The position numbers were made by a program, and so were the translations under genes. 48,527 nt of DNA, taken from Isotricha intestinalis (Eukaryota; Ciliophora; Litostomatea; Vestibuliferida; Isotrichidae). The stretch covers positions 1 to 48,527 of the forward strand of contig JAJJLU010003590.1 in NCBI GenBank assembly GCA_023807065.1, given 5' to 3'. Below the pieces are notes generated by a model. That model was not told where the DNA came from, searched no databases, and saw nothing but the letters and a program-made list of their open reading frames with translations. This document shows positions 19,330-29,828 of the stretch, in pieces. How positions within the stretch are numbered: the first letter of the stretch is position 1; each line of letters starts with the position of its first letter.

Positions 19330-22164
19330 TCAATTATCATTGTTAACTTCAATATTTATATTATCACTATTAGGAGATGTAACTTGTGTATCATTATTCT
19401 TACTTTTCAAAATTGAATGTTGAAATCTATTATTTGAATCAGTGTCAAAGAAAGTATTATAATTATTATCATAATCATTTTTATTATTATTAGGAATAGA
19501 TGTTAAAAATTGAACTCCTAAATTATTATCACTGATAATATTACTAATATTTGAAAAACTATCATTAATATTTTTTGAATTTGTATTTACTATTTTATCT
19601 AAAAGATTTTCACAAGAATCTTTTTCTCTATTTAAAACATCAAATCTTTTTTCTAATATATTTAAATCATAAGAAGTTTTATTTAATTCATTATCCATAT
19701 ACATATTTTCTCTATTTAATTGATGAATAAGACAAGTTAAATTACAATTTTGTTCTTGCATATTATTTAACTCATTATTCATACAATTAATTTTTTCATT
19801 TTGTTTATTGTATTTAAGAACTAAATCACTATGATTTTGTTTAAATTTATAATTATCATCTAATAATTTATGGAATTTATTTTCATTATCTTCAATATAT
19901 TTATTTGCTTTATTCACAGTATCAGCATAATCAAATATTTGATTTTTAAGAGAAATATTTGTATCATCAAGTAATCGATTTGCTTCTTCTAACTCGGCAA
20001 TTTGTCTATACCAATTGAAATTTTCAACTGAAGATTCAGTTAAAAAGTTTTTTATAAGTTTTAATTTATCTAAAGGAGTAATATTATTTTGAGCAGATAA
20101 AATATCACATGAGTTGATAAAATGATTATAATGTTCTGTAAAATATATTTTTTTATTATCTTGTGAAAAAGCTAATTTTCTTAATTGTTCTATATATGAT
20201 ATTATTATATCAGAACAATCTTCAATTATTTTATTTTTTGTATTTAATAAAGCTTTTAAAGATTCTAATTCTCGATTTATTTTATCGAAATTATCTATTA
20301 ATTTTTTATGTTCACAATTAAATTCTCCTAATTTATCTTCTAAATTATTTTTTTCACTGATTAAATTATTTATTTTTCCTTCTAATTCATTAATTTGAGA
20401 AATTTGATTATTTAATGTTTCACCTGATTTTTTTTTATTTTCTGAATAAATTTGTATTATTTTTAATTTATCTTGTAATTCTTTAGATAATATAGTGTTA
20501 TCATCTTTTACTTTTGAAAATTGAGCATATAATTCTTTTATATCATTTTCTAATTCCTTATTTTGTGTTAATAAATCACCATTTGAATTTAAAATTTTAT
20601 GATTATTTGATATAAAATCATTTATTTTATTATTTAATTCATTTATTGTATTTTTTAATCTATCTTCTTCATCATTTTTTAATTTCATATCATTTTTATA
20701 TTTTTCTTTCCAAAAAGGTAATTCCTTTTTAAAATTGTGATTTTCATTTTCTAATTTTATAATAGTATCATTTAAATCTAAATACTCTTTATTCTTTTTT
20801 TCAAAATTTGATTTTGATAATTCTAATAAAAATTTTAAATTATCAATTTCATTTTTTAAATCTTTATTTTCTTTTTCATACTCTTTAATTTTTTCTTTAT
20901 ATTCAGAAATACTTTTTAAAATATTAGAATTTTGTTCTTCAGCTTTTCTATATATTTCATCAAGTCTTTTTAATTGTTTAATTAAATCTTCATTTTTTTT
21001 ATTAAGAATATCATTTTTAATATCATTTTCGTTTTTTAAATCATCATATTTTGTTTGTAAATCATTATTTTCTGATTCTAATTGTAAATTTTTTTTTTCA
21101 TTTTCAATTTGTTTTTGTTGTAATTCTAAAATTTCTGCTTCTTTATCATGAATTTGATTTTTTAAATCATTATTATCTTCTGTTGCTTTTGTTAATTTTG
21201 TTAATAATTGTGCTTTTTCTATATAATATTTTTTTTTCTCATTTTGCATTTCTATTTCTTTATCATTTAACTTTTTATTTAAAGCTAATTTTTCAGCTTT
21301 TATTAATTCTATATTTTTATTCATTAAATTTAATTTATCTTCAAATATTTTTCTTTCAGCATTTATTTTTTCATTGTCAAAAGATAATTTAATATTTAAA
21401 TCTTTTACTTTTTGATATTCTTTTTCTAAATTTTTAAATTCTTGAAGTTGGTTTTTTAAATCTGCAATTTTTCTTCCATAATCTAATATATCTTTTTCAT
21501 ATTTTTTATTTCTAATTTCAATTTCAGTTAAATTATCTTTTAATTTTGAATTTTCATCTTTTAAATTTTTTATATTTTGTAAATCTATTTCTCTTTGTCT
21601 TTCTAATTTTAATCTTGCTTCAACTTCATCTCCTTTTTCTTTCCATAAAATTAATTTTTCTTTCATTAATAAATTTACATTTTGTAAATCTTGATTATCT
21701 TTCTTTGTTGAATTTATTTTACTTTGAAGTTCTTCATTTTTTAATTTTTCATTTTTTAATTCTTCTTTTAATTTCTCTATTTCAGAAGATAATTTAGATA
21801 AATCAATCAAATAATTTAAATTTTCAGGAGAAAATTTATTATTTTCAAAAGTATTTAATGTTGATTCAAATGGTTTTGAAGGAATAATTGGAAGTAAACC
21901 ATTTTTTAATAAATTACTTTCTAATGTTTGCTTTAAGACTTCTATATAACTTCTTTGTTCATCATTTATTAAAGTTTGCTTTTTTAAAGCTTCTATTAAT
22001 TCATTATAATTTTTATCTGATGTTGTTATATTTTCATCTAATGCATTATTTGAATTTGTTATTTGATTTATTAATGGTTCATTAGTAGTTATGTTTTTTT
22101 GATTTTCATTATTATCTAATGTTAGGTTTTTATTATCATTATTTACTTGATTATTAGATTCCAT
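19330..22164 (-). CDS. Long coiled-coil protein, 944 aa
   Basis: A single reading frame encodes an Asn-rich N-terminus (~1-50), then nearly continuous Glu/Lys/Leu/Asn heptad-like sequence from ~55 to ~850. A non-helical interruption at about 640-720 contains the run of Cys and Tyr residues CSDIIISYIEQLRKLAFSQ. The C-terminus is a polar Ser/Asn/Asp-rich tail. There is no motor, GRIP, kinase or membrane domain. The interruption and the later FNWYRQIAELEEANRLL are the most distinctive parts and best for homology searches. It may be a cytoskeletal or basal-body structural protein, but no family is recognised. The stop is TGA, one of four genes here that use it. Confidence 0.8.
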   Translation of the reverse strand: MESNNQVNNDNKNLTLDNNENQKNITTNEPLINQITNSNNALDENITTSDKNYNELIEALKKQTLINDEQRSYIEVLKQTLESNLLKNGLLPIIPSKPFESTLNTFENNKFSPENLNYLIDLSKLSSEIEKLKEELKNEKLKNEELQSKINSTKKDNQDLQNVNLLMKEKLILWKEKGDEVEARLKLERQREIDLQNIKNLKDENSKLKDNLTEIEIRNKKYEKDILDYGRKIADLKNQLQEFKNLEKEYQKVKDLNIKLSFDNEKINAERKIFEDKLNLMNKNIELIKAEKLALNKKLNDKEIEMQNEKKKYYIEKAQLLTKLTKATEDNNDLKNQIHDKEAEILELQQKQIENEKKNLQLESENNDLQTKYDDLKNENDIKNDILNKKNEDLIKQLKRLDEIYRKAEEQNSNILKSISEYKEKIKEYEKENKDLKNEIDNLKFLLELSKSNFEKKNKEYLDLNDTIIKLENENHNFKKELPFWKEKYKNDMKLKNDEEDRLKNTINELNNKINDFISNNHKILNSNGDLLTQNKELENDIKELYAQFSKVKDDNTILSKELQDKLKIIQIYSENKKKSGETLNNQISQINELEGKINNLISEKNNLEDKLGEFNCEHKKLIDNFDKINRELESLKALLNTKNKIIEDCSDIIISYIEQLRKLAFSQDNKKIYFTEHYNHFINSCDILSAQNNITPLDKLKLIKNFLTESSVENFNWYRQIAELEEANRLLDDTNISLKNQIFDYADTVNKANKYIEDNENKFHKLLDDNYKFKQNHSDLVLKYNKQNEKINCMNNELNNMQEQNCNLTCLIHQLNRENMYMDNELNKTSYDLNILEKRFDVLNREKDSCENLLDKIVNTNSKNINDSFSNISNIISDNNLGVQFLTSIPNNNKNDYDNNYNTFFDTDSNNRFQHSILKSKNNDTQVTSPNSDNINIEVNNDN

Positions 22165-22266
22165 TATTGAAAAATTTGTATAAATGAAAAAAATATTTTT
22201 TTAATTTTAAATTTATTTATTATAATATAAATACTTAATATATCATCAAATATATTATCATATAAT

Positions 22267-25200
22267 TTATTTCTTTTTATCATTATCATATACAGCTATA
22301 AAAATATCTTTTATTTTTTCTCTTATTTCTGGTATTTCACACATAATTAATTCAAGTAAATATTTTATAATAATTTCTTTATAATTTTGATCTTCATAAA
22401 ATTTAAATTTTAAAATAGAAGGAAAAATACTATTTTCCACAGAAGTTGCGATTTCAAACACAATTTTATCTTTTTCATTAATAATATTTTCATTTGTTTC
22501 TTCTTCATAATTATTAATAGAATTAATATATTCTTGATTAACTTCAACAAACCATTTTAAAATTATAATTGAAGCATCCATTATTTTTTTAAAGCAAAAT
22601 ACTTTATTTTCATCTCCTTCATTATTTAACTTTTCTAATAAATCAAAATAAATTATTATTGCTTGTAATTGTCGATATAATCCAATAATTCCTTTTGAAT
22701 TTTGCTTTTCACTAATCAACATTCTTAATTTTATATTACAATTAAATTTATATGAAACTTTAATACTTGCTTCTAAACTATCTAATAATAATAAAATATT
22801 ATCTTGGGATATAATTGGTATATATTTATTTTTAACTTCTTCAATAATGGAAATTGCAGCTAATTGAATTTTTGAATATACAGACATTCTAATCATTATT
22901 TCATTATATTTATCTTTATAATTTGGATCTTCAATTTTATTTTCATCAAGTGAAAAAAATTCATTTTGAAGTGATTTATGAATTAAAGAAGTAATTAATT
23001 TAATATATGAATCTATATAAATTGAATTTGACATTCTATCAATTCCAAGCATGTATTTTAGACATTCTAACCCAGTAAAACTTAATAATATATTTTCTTC
23101 TAAAATTATATCTGATAAAGTTTCTAAAAAATTATCAAAATATATATAATTATATTCAAAAAATATATTAAATAAATCGACAGTTTTTATATTAATATCA
23201 GATAAAATTTGAAGATATTTACTTTCTTCTAGTTCTTTATCATTCATTTTTATTGATTTTTTATCTAAATCTTCAATAATTGGAATTAATAAATTTAAAA
23301 ATAAAAATTTCCAAAAATCACTATTATTCTTTGTTTCTTTTATATTATCTAATCCATACTTTAAATTATTAAATAAATTATCCAAACCTAAATTCCTGAT
23401 TTCTTCATCTGAACTTGTAATAAATTGAAAATATAAAGAAAGTAAATTTTGAAAATGTTCTCTTTTCTCGATTTTCATGATAAAACTATTTAAAATCTCA
23501 TTGATTTCTTTTGGTTTAATTGAACAAAATTTTCCAATACAAAGAATAAGATTTGATAATATTTCAATAATATTATTAAAATGATTAATAGAAATATCAT
23601 ATAAACTCTCAAAAGTTTGATTAATCATTTCATTTCCAGTAGAATTATTATCATTAAGAATAGTACTAAAAATATTTAAAATAATAACCCAACCAGATTT
23701 AATACAATTGCATTGATTTCTAACAATATTATTTAAACAATATAAAATATATTCTTTAGTAACATCATTATTACTTTTATTCCAAATTTCTTGAAAAGGT
23801 TTTAAAAATTCTGTTTGAAAATGAAATCCAGTATTTTCATCTTTTTGTAAATATATAGTAGCTAATTGACGTAAACTATCAATTGATGTTATTGAATTAT
23901 CTGTATCATTTTCTAATGCAACTTCAGTTAAAAAATCTCCTATTGAATTCCATATTTTTCTCCAAATATATCTATTTCTTTTTACATTTGCTTCAGCTAC
24001 TTCTACTACTTTTTGTAAGAAAAATATTTTTGTTACTTCTCCGTTTTTAAAATTTTTTTTAGCTATTTCACATAATGATTGAACAAAATCTATTATGGAA
24101 TCTGATTCAAAATTTTTCGTTTTAGGAAATATTCTTTCATAAGTGTTACTTGGTATTTTTTTTGATATTAATTTCATATTTTCTTTCTCAATTTGAAGTT
24201 GCTCTTCGAAATTTGGATTATTTTTTTTTCTTTCATTTATTTTTTTAAATATTTCTTCTTTTTCTAATTTAGAGCCATTAACACTTAAATGATAAAAGTA
24301 TATTTTATCAATAATATCAAATATAATATTCCATGTAAATTTACAATATTTAGAATTTAAACTGGCTAAATGTAAAATTTCTTTAATACATAAAATATTC
24401 TTTTCTTCAATGGGTTTAATATAAAAGATATTTGTTAATTTACTAAAAGAAGTCATTAAAGCAATTTTTTGTTGAGAATCTAAATTCATTAAACTAAAAA
24501 TTTTAATACAATTACTTAAACCAAAAATACAAGAAGTATATAAATTTTCATTATCAGAAGCCTCAATAATAACACTATACATAACTAATAATGGAGTCCA
24601 TATATTTTCCATAAATGATTCTAAAAATTCTTCTTCTCTATCTGAAAGTCTAAAATATGGTTTTTCATTATTTTGTTTTAATTTCATATTTATTTCATTT
24701 ATTATTCTTTGTCTTTCTCTTTTAAATTTTTCTTCTTTTTTATTAATTTTTAACTTATCTTTTGCTTCATCTAATTCAGGAAGAGATATAGGTTCATTTA
24801 AAATATCATTATATATATCTTTTAAAGTTATTTCATCTAAATTTTTTATATTTTGTTCATTAACAAAATTAATGAAAGATTCTAAAGACATTTTTTCTTT
24901 TATATTTGGATTATGTAATTCAGTTTGTAAAATCATAATAGCATAAGTTAAATAAAAAGTAGCATCTGCACTTTCATATATATTATTATTATCATTATAA
25001 TATTTAGCCCCAAAATTCTGTAATATTCTATCTATTTTTTGACCTTCTCCAGGTAATTGAAATGTTGATAGAAAAAATCTTATTGCAGATACTATTTTCA
25101 TTCCTTTAAAATCAAAGGATTCTGTAAAATATTTTAATGTTTTTAACGAAATATCAGTTTTTTCTCCTAAAAATTCTCCTATTTTTTGCTTATTTAAATT

Positions 25201-27186
25201 CGGTATATTTCTCAAAAAATAACTTATTGAATAAGCTTCTTGTTCTAAATTTGATGTATTAATATGTTGATGTTTTTTAAGGTAATTTATACCTCTTTTT
25301 GGTTTTAAATTAAATTCTTTTGCTGCTTCTTGTAATTCAAATTTTTTTTTTAAATTTAAATCTATTTTTTCTTTAGTTAAAAAATCATTAGGAGTAATAA
25401 AAGAGCTTGATTCAGAAACATTAAAATCTTCTGCTTTTTCTCCTTCTTCTTCTCCTTGATCATTGAAAATATTTTGACTACTTTTTGAAAAGTTTTTATC
25501 ACAATAATCACTAATTGATTTAATTATATTTGTTAAAATCTGAAGAGATAAACTTATTAATTCATAATTTTCATCATCTGAATAAGAATTTGGTATTTTC
25601 ATATATCTTCCTTGAACTATATAAGTCAATGCTGTTATTATTCTATTAACTAATAATCTTTCATTTGCTTCACAATCATAATTTGCATATAATTCTATAA
25701 AGTAAATACTTTCTTGTTTTGAAAAATTTTCTAAAACTATTTTTTTTTGTTGATAATATGAATTTTCACTTTCTAATATTTTTAAAAATACATTTTGGTT
25801 AAAAATGCCTATTTGATTTTTTAAATATTCTCTAAAATATTTCCATAATAAGAAAAATACATTTACACTTAATTGAAATATATCCATATATTCACTTAAA
25901 CAATTTTTAAATAAACCTTCTGATAAATTATCTCTAATAACTTGTATAAATTGTTTATTATTACTTAATAAATAATTATTATTTTCTATTATTGAAATAA
26001 TAATTTCTAATGATAATTTTTTTACCTTTTGAAAATTATTTTCTTTAGATAAAATACTAGATAAAAATTTAAATATTTCACAACAATTATCTAAATTAAT
26101 AATTTCATTTTGATAATTTAATATTGTTTCTTCTTCATTATTTATTATTTCTTTACATTTATAAGAGCAAATAGGAACTTTTCTATCTTTACAATAATAA
26201 TTTGCTTTTTTTCTACAAATATAACACCACCCAAAATATCCACTTTCATATTTACATTCATTTAATATTTTAATATTTGTTAATTCTCTATATAAAGGCA
26301 GATTAAAATCACTTTCTTTTTTAGGAATTAAAGAATTAACTTTATAATTTTTATTTTTATTTAAATTTCCTTTTGCATCTTCTAAACAAATTGAATCAAC
26401 TATCTGTTTTCCTATTCTACATATGAATAAATCCAATGGATTATTTCTAGAGTTAAATTCTATTATACTTTTATTTCCTAAATTTTCATAAATTTTAAAT
26501 AAATAATCGTTAATTATTGATTCTTGAGTTATACTAAAATTTGTATCTTTCCTTTCAAGAGGGAAAAATTGGGAAAAATCATTTTTATTATATGATGATT
26601 TAATTTGAGTGAAATATTCATTTATTAAATTTTTTATTTTTTCTTCTATTTCTTGACTTTTATTATTTCTGATTTTGGAATATATTTGAAAATAAAAATT
26701 TAAAATTTTAATATGATTTTCTTTTGATAAACACATTTTTTTATTTAATTTTATTTCATTAAATACATCCATTGTTTCAAACCAAATTTCTTCATCACTA
26801 TAATTTTCAAGCTCAAATAAATTTTCAATCATTAAATCTAAAATTGTTCTATTTTCATTTTTTTCTGAATATTCTTTTTCTTTTGTTTTTCCCAATAAAA
26901 AATTATTAGATATTAACAATTTTAAATTCTTTAAAACACAATCTGCTATTTTATAACTTTCATATTGCAGAGATTTACCAATTATAGGGAAATATTTATC
27001 TGCATTTAAATTATTTGTTTTATCATTTTCCAATAAGGAAGGAAATTGTTTTATATAATTTACTATTTCTTCATAATTATTATTTTTCTTTGATATATAA
27101 TAATCAATTTGATCGAAAATTAATTTTAAATACATTGAATAATTTTTAAATTCACTTTCTAAAGTCTTATTTTTATCTGAATCCAT
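22267..27186 (-). CDS. BIG/Sec7-type ARF guanine-nucleotide exchange factor with inserted Cys-rich motif
   Basis: The 1,639-residue protein has the layout of large ARF-GEFs: helical N-terminal DCB/HUS-like regions, a central Sec7 domain at about 606-800, and a long C-terminal helical-repeat region with HDS-like segments. In Sec7, motif 1 is IGEFLGE with the catalytic glutamate finger at Glu675. Motif 2 is LPGEGQKIDRILQNFGAKYY, and the last helices contain LTYAIMILQTELHNP. All are well kept, so it should load GTP onto an ARF at the trans-Golgi or endosome. Residues 311-344 carry Cys311, Cys321, Cys324, Cys332, Cys340 and Cys344 in a MYND/HIT-like arrangement (CYICRKKANYYC...PICSYKC). This lies between DCB and HUS, and I do not know it from animal or yeast BIG proteins. 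It lies 102 bp from the coiled-coil gene and 117 bp from the PP1 gene. Confidence 0.88.
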   Translation of the reverse strand: MDSDKNKTLESEFKNYSMYLKLIFDQIDYYISKKNNNYEEIVNYIKQFPSLLENDKTNNLNADKYFPIIGKSLQYESYKIADCVLKNLKLLISNNFLLGKTKEKEYSEKNENRTILDLMIENLFELENYSDEEIWFETMDVFNEIKLNKKMCLSKENHIKILNFYFQIYSKIRNNKSQEIEEKIKNLINEYFTQIKSSYNKNDFSQFFPLERKDTNFSITQESIINDYLFKIYENLGNKSIIEFNSRNNPLDLFICRIGKQIVDSICLEDAKGNLNKNKNYKVNSLIPKKESDFNLPLYRELTNIKILNECKYESGYFGWCYICRKKANYYCKDRKVPICSYKCKEIINNEEETILNYQNEIINLDNCCEIFKFLSSILSKENNFQKVKKLSLEIIISIIENNNYLLSNNKQFIQVIRDNLSEGLFKNCLSEYMDIFQLSVNVFFLLWKYFREYLKNQIGIFNQNVFLKILESENSYYQQKKIVLENFSKQESIYFIELYANYDCEANERLLVNRIITALTYIVQGRYMKIPNSYSDDENYELISLSLQILTNIIKSISDYCDKNFSKSSQNIFNDQGEEEGEKAEDFNVSESSSFITPNDFLTKEKIDLNLKKKFELQEAAKEFNLKPKRGINYLKKHQHINTSNLEQEAYSISYFLRNIPNLNKQKIGEFLGEKTDISLKTLKYFTESFDFKGMKIVSAIRFFLSTFQLPGEGQKIDRILQNFGAKYYNDNNNIYESADATFYLTYAIMILQTELHNPNIKEKMSLESFINFVNEQNIKNLDEITLKDIYNDILNEPISLPELDEAKDKLKINKKEEKFKRERQRIINEINMKLKQNNEKPYFRLSDREEEFLESFMENIWTPLLVMYSVIIEASDNENLYTSCIFGLSNCIKIFSLMNLDSQQKIALMTSFSKLTNIFYIKPIEEKNILCIKEILHLASLNSKYCKFTWNIIFDIIDKIYFYHLSVNGSKLEKEEIFKKINERKKNNPNFEEQLQIEKENMKLISKKIPSNTYERIFPKTKNFESDSIIDFVQSLCEIAKKNFKNGEVTKIFFLQKVVEVAEANVKRNRYIWRKIWNSIGDFLTEVALENDTDNSITSIDSLRQLATIYLQKDENTGFHFQTEFLKPFQEIWNKSNNDVTKEYILYCLNNIVRNQCNCIKSGWVIILNIFSTILNDNNSTGNEMINQTFESLYDISINHFNNIIEILSNLILCIGKFCSIKPKEINEILNSFIMKIEKREHFQNLLSLYFQFITSSDEEIRNLGLDNLFNNLKYGLDNIKETKNNSDFWKFLFLNLLIPIIEDLDKKSIKMNDKELEESKYLQILSDINIKTVDLFNIFFEYNYIYFDNFLETLSDIILEENILLSFTGLECLKYMLGIDRMSNSIYIDSYIKLITSLIHKSLQNEFFSLDENKIEDPNYKDKYNEIMIRMSVYSKIQLAAISIIEEVKNKYIPIISQDNILLLLDSLEASIKVSYKFNCNIKLRMLISEKQNSKGIIGLYRQLQAIIIYFDLLEKLNNEGDENKVFCFKKIMDASIIILKWFVEVNQEYINSINNYEEETNENIINEKDKIVFEIATSVENSIFPSILKFKFYEDQNYKEIIIKYLLELIMCEIPEIREKIKDIFIAVYDNDKKK

Positions 27187-27303
27187 TTATAATAATCAAA
27201 AATTTTAAAAACAAAAATAAAACATTATTTAAAAAATAAAATAAAAATAAAATATGAAAAAAAATATTCTAAAAAAGTATTTTTTCCTAATTTCTTTTTT
27301 AAA

Positions 27304-28304
27304 TTAATTATACAACAAACTTTTAAAAATAGCATTATTAAAATTTCTTCTATTAAAATTTTGACATTTAATAATTTTAAAAGAACATTTTAAATTTTCA
27401 TCAACACACATCATAGCTCCACAATTATCAAACATATCACAATAATTAGGAGCACTAAACACAGTGACTAATATTTTATTTCCAAAAAATTCATACCCAT
27501 CTTCAACAACTTGATGAGCTCTACAAATTAAATCTAATTGATTATCTTTTAAAAATTTTTCAATAGTTTTTTTACTATAAGTAAAAGAAATTCCTCTTTC
27601 ATTTTCTCCAAAATCGTCTTTTAAATTTTCATCAGGATCACTCCATAAAATATCACATAACATTCCATAATCAGGAACATCTGTGGGTCTTAAAATACTT
27701 TTAATTTGATTAATAAAAATTAAATCCGGACTCAAACCTCCATGAACACAAAATATATTATCATCAATAACAGCTGCTATTGGTAAACAATTAAAACATT
27801 CAATAAATAATTTCCATATTTTAACATTGTATCTTCTTTTACATTCATCAAAAAAACCATAAACCCTATTAATTGTTGAACATTCATGATTTCCTCTTAA
27901 AATAAAAAAATTATTTGGATATTTTATTTTATAGGCAAATAATAATGATATTGTTTCTATACTTTGTTTACCTCTATCTACGTAATCTCCTAAAAATAAA
28001 TAATTACTTTCTGGAGGATAACCTCCTAATTCAAATAAATGTAAAAGATCATAATATTGACCATGAATATCTCCACATATATTTAAATTTGGTCCTAGTT
28101 CTAATAGTATTGGTTGATTAAGGAATATTTGCTTTGATTGATTACATAAATATTTTAATTCATTTTCTGTTAAATTTATTTGTTTATCTGGTTTATATCT
28201 CTCATTTTATTATATAATTTATATTACTTTCTTGCTTGGAGGAGTTTTTTTATTATTTCATCTACTTGGGAATTTTTTGGCTTTTCTTTTTGGGTATTTT
28301 CCAT
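27304..28304 (-). CDS. Protein phosphatase PP1 catalytic subunit (two exons)
   Basis: Exon 1 is 28304-28228 and exon 2 is 28198-27304 on the minus strand; together they encode 323 residues, the normal PP1 length. The metallophosphoesterase motifs are intact: GDIHG, GDYVDRG, RGNHE and, near the end, CRAHQV and SAPNYC. Further PP1-specific matches are [45 protein letters not shown] and [10 protein letters not shown]. It is a cytoplasmic/nuclear Ser/Thr phosphatase whose targets are set by RVxF-type regulatory subunits. PP1 has Gln or Asp-Gln at the place where this protein has VPDYG; otherwise the sequence is typical. The start codon is the ATG that puts [10 protein letters not shown] in frame across the intron. 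It is divergent from the IQ gene with 84 bp between the start codons. Confidence 0.95.
28199..28227 (-). other. Intron, 29 nt, in the PP1 gene
   Basis: Read on the minus strand the intron begins GTAATATAAA and ends AAATGAGAG. Splicing gives ...[15 protein letters not shown]..., matching the PP1 N-terminal helix and loop. Unspliced, a TAA follows directly after the donor. Confidence 0.8.
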
Positions 28305-28388
28305 TTTTTTTTAGGATAAAAAATTATTGTTTTATTTTGGCTTTTAATATTATTTTTTATAATTGACATCATTAATTATATATTGGTA

Positions 28389-29627
28389 ATGGAGAGAAAT
28401 AAAAAAAATAATGATAATTTATCCGTTGTTGATTATAAGCTAATTAAATCAATTCTGGGATTAAATGCTAAAAAATTTTTAGGGAATCAAAATGTGAAAA
28501 AGACTAAAGATAATGAAAAATATTTAATTAAAATGAAAAATCATGTTGAATTGAAATATGTAAATTTTACTCAATCAATAACAAAATATGTAAATAATAA
28601 GGAAAATTCAATAAAAATAAAAAATAAAGATTTTTCAGAAAAAATATTATGTTTCAATAATATTTTAACACAAAAATTTAATAAAACTTTTAATAGATAT
28701 ATCAAAAGAAATAAACAAATATCATTTTTAGATAAAGTAAAAAAAGTAATTAAAATACAAAGTGTATTTCGTTCATTTATTTTTAGAACAAAATTTTACA
28801 AAAAAATAAAAGAAAAATTAAGGAAAAAATGTATTTCTTCAATAATAAAAATCCAATCATTCATAAGACAAAAACTAGTATTAAAACATACAAAAATATC
28901 AATGATAAAAAATATAATTTTACGTAACTTTCAAGAAAAAGAAAATTCAATAGAAAATTTATTTAGAGTATATTATAATATAATAACATTTAAAGACTAT
29001 TTTTTAACTTATGATTTAATTAGAAGAAGGTATGAATCAGCAAGAAAAATCCAAAGTATTTTTAGAGGAAATAAAATTTATAAACAAATCCAAAATTTAA
29101 TTAAAAAAATGAAAACATTATATACAATAACATACCCTTATTATGCACATGAAGTAGAAATTAAAATTTATGTTTTAATGAATAATGTAATTATAGGTAA
29201 ATTTGGTGAATTAAAATTTACAATAAGAACATATAAATTTGAATATAATTCTATATTAAAAATGTTTTTATTATTTATTGAACCAAAAGAATTAGAAGCT
29301 GGTAAATATAGATGTCAATTAATTGTTGATAAAATTATAACATGTGATGGAAGATATCCTCATATTGAATTTAGTGATGGTAATTTTTATAATTTAATTA
29401 ATTTCAAAATTAACAATAATATTAATAATGTTAATATAGATGAAAATGAACAAGAAAGTCCTAGTGATGAAATTGAAAGTCTCAATAATGGAAAAAATAA
29501 AATTGAGATTAGAGATGATTTTTCTTCTTATGAAGATCTCAGAACTAATCTTGAAAGTAATGTTTGTACTAATAGAATGGAAGATGTTCAAAAAAAAAGT
29601 TTAACTGATTTAATTGATTTTGATTGA
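28389..29627 (+). CDS. IQ-motif protein, probable calmodulin binder, 412 aa
   Basis: Three IQ motifs are visible: VIKIQSVFRSFIFRTKF (120-136), IIKIQSFIRQKLVLK (152-166) and ARKIQSIFRGNKIYKQ (218-233). IQ motifs bind calmodulin or related EF-hand light chains. The N-terminus is Lys/Asn-rich; residues ~240-345 look beta-rich (YYAHEVEIKIYVL, ...YKFEYNSILKMFLLFIEP, ...GKYRCQLIVDKII), and the C-terminus is an acidic, Ser/Asn-rich tail. I took ATG 28389 as the start; the TTG two codons upstream is not needed. Such proteins are common in ciliary and cortical structures, but nothing here fixes the location. The stop is TGA. Confidence 0.75.
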   Translation: MERNKKNNDNLSVVDYKLIKSILGLNAKKFLGNQNVKKTKDNEKYLIKMKNHVELKYVNFTQSITKYVNNKENSIKIKNKDFSEKILCFNNILTQKFNKTFNRYIKRNKQISFLDKVKKVIKIQSVFRSFIFRTKFYKKIKEKLRKKCISSIIKIQSFIRQKLVLKHTKISMIKNIILRNFQEKENSIENLFRVYYNIITFKDYFLTYDLIRRRYESARKIQSIFRGNKIYKQIQNLIKKMKTLYTITYPYYAHEVEIKIYVLMNNVIIGKFGELKFTIRTYKFEYNSILKMFLLFIEPKELEAGKYRCQLIVDKIITCDGRYPHIEFSDGNFYNLINFKINNNINNVNIDENEQESPSDEIESLNNGKNKIEIRDDFSSYEDLRTNLESNVCTNRMEDVQKKSLTDLIDFD

Positions 29628-29828
29628 AAATTTTCTTATTTATTTTATAATAAAAATTTAATATTATTTTTATTTTATTTCAGTGTATAAATTTCATTTA
29701 TATTATTTTAAATAAAAAATAATTAAAATATCAAAATAATTTTTGAATAAATAAAATAACCCATATAAAAGTATAATAATGTTTAGTATAATCCATATTT
29801 AAATAAAAATGTGATATTTAAATTAATT

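Noticed and set aside
21051..22085. Plus-strand Leu/Phe-rich open frames opposite the 944-aa coiled-coil gene
   Set aside because: Antisense of Glu/Lys-rich coding sequence always yields such hydrophobic frames; no start context or domain supports them.
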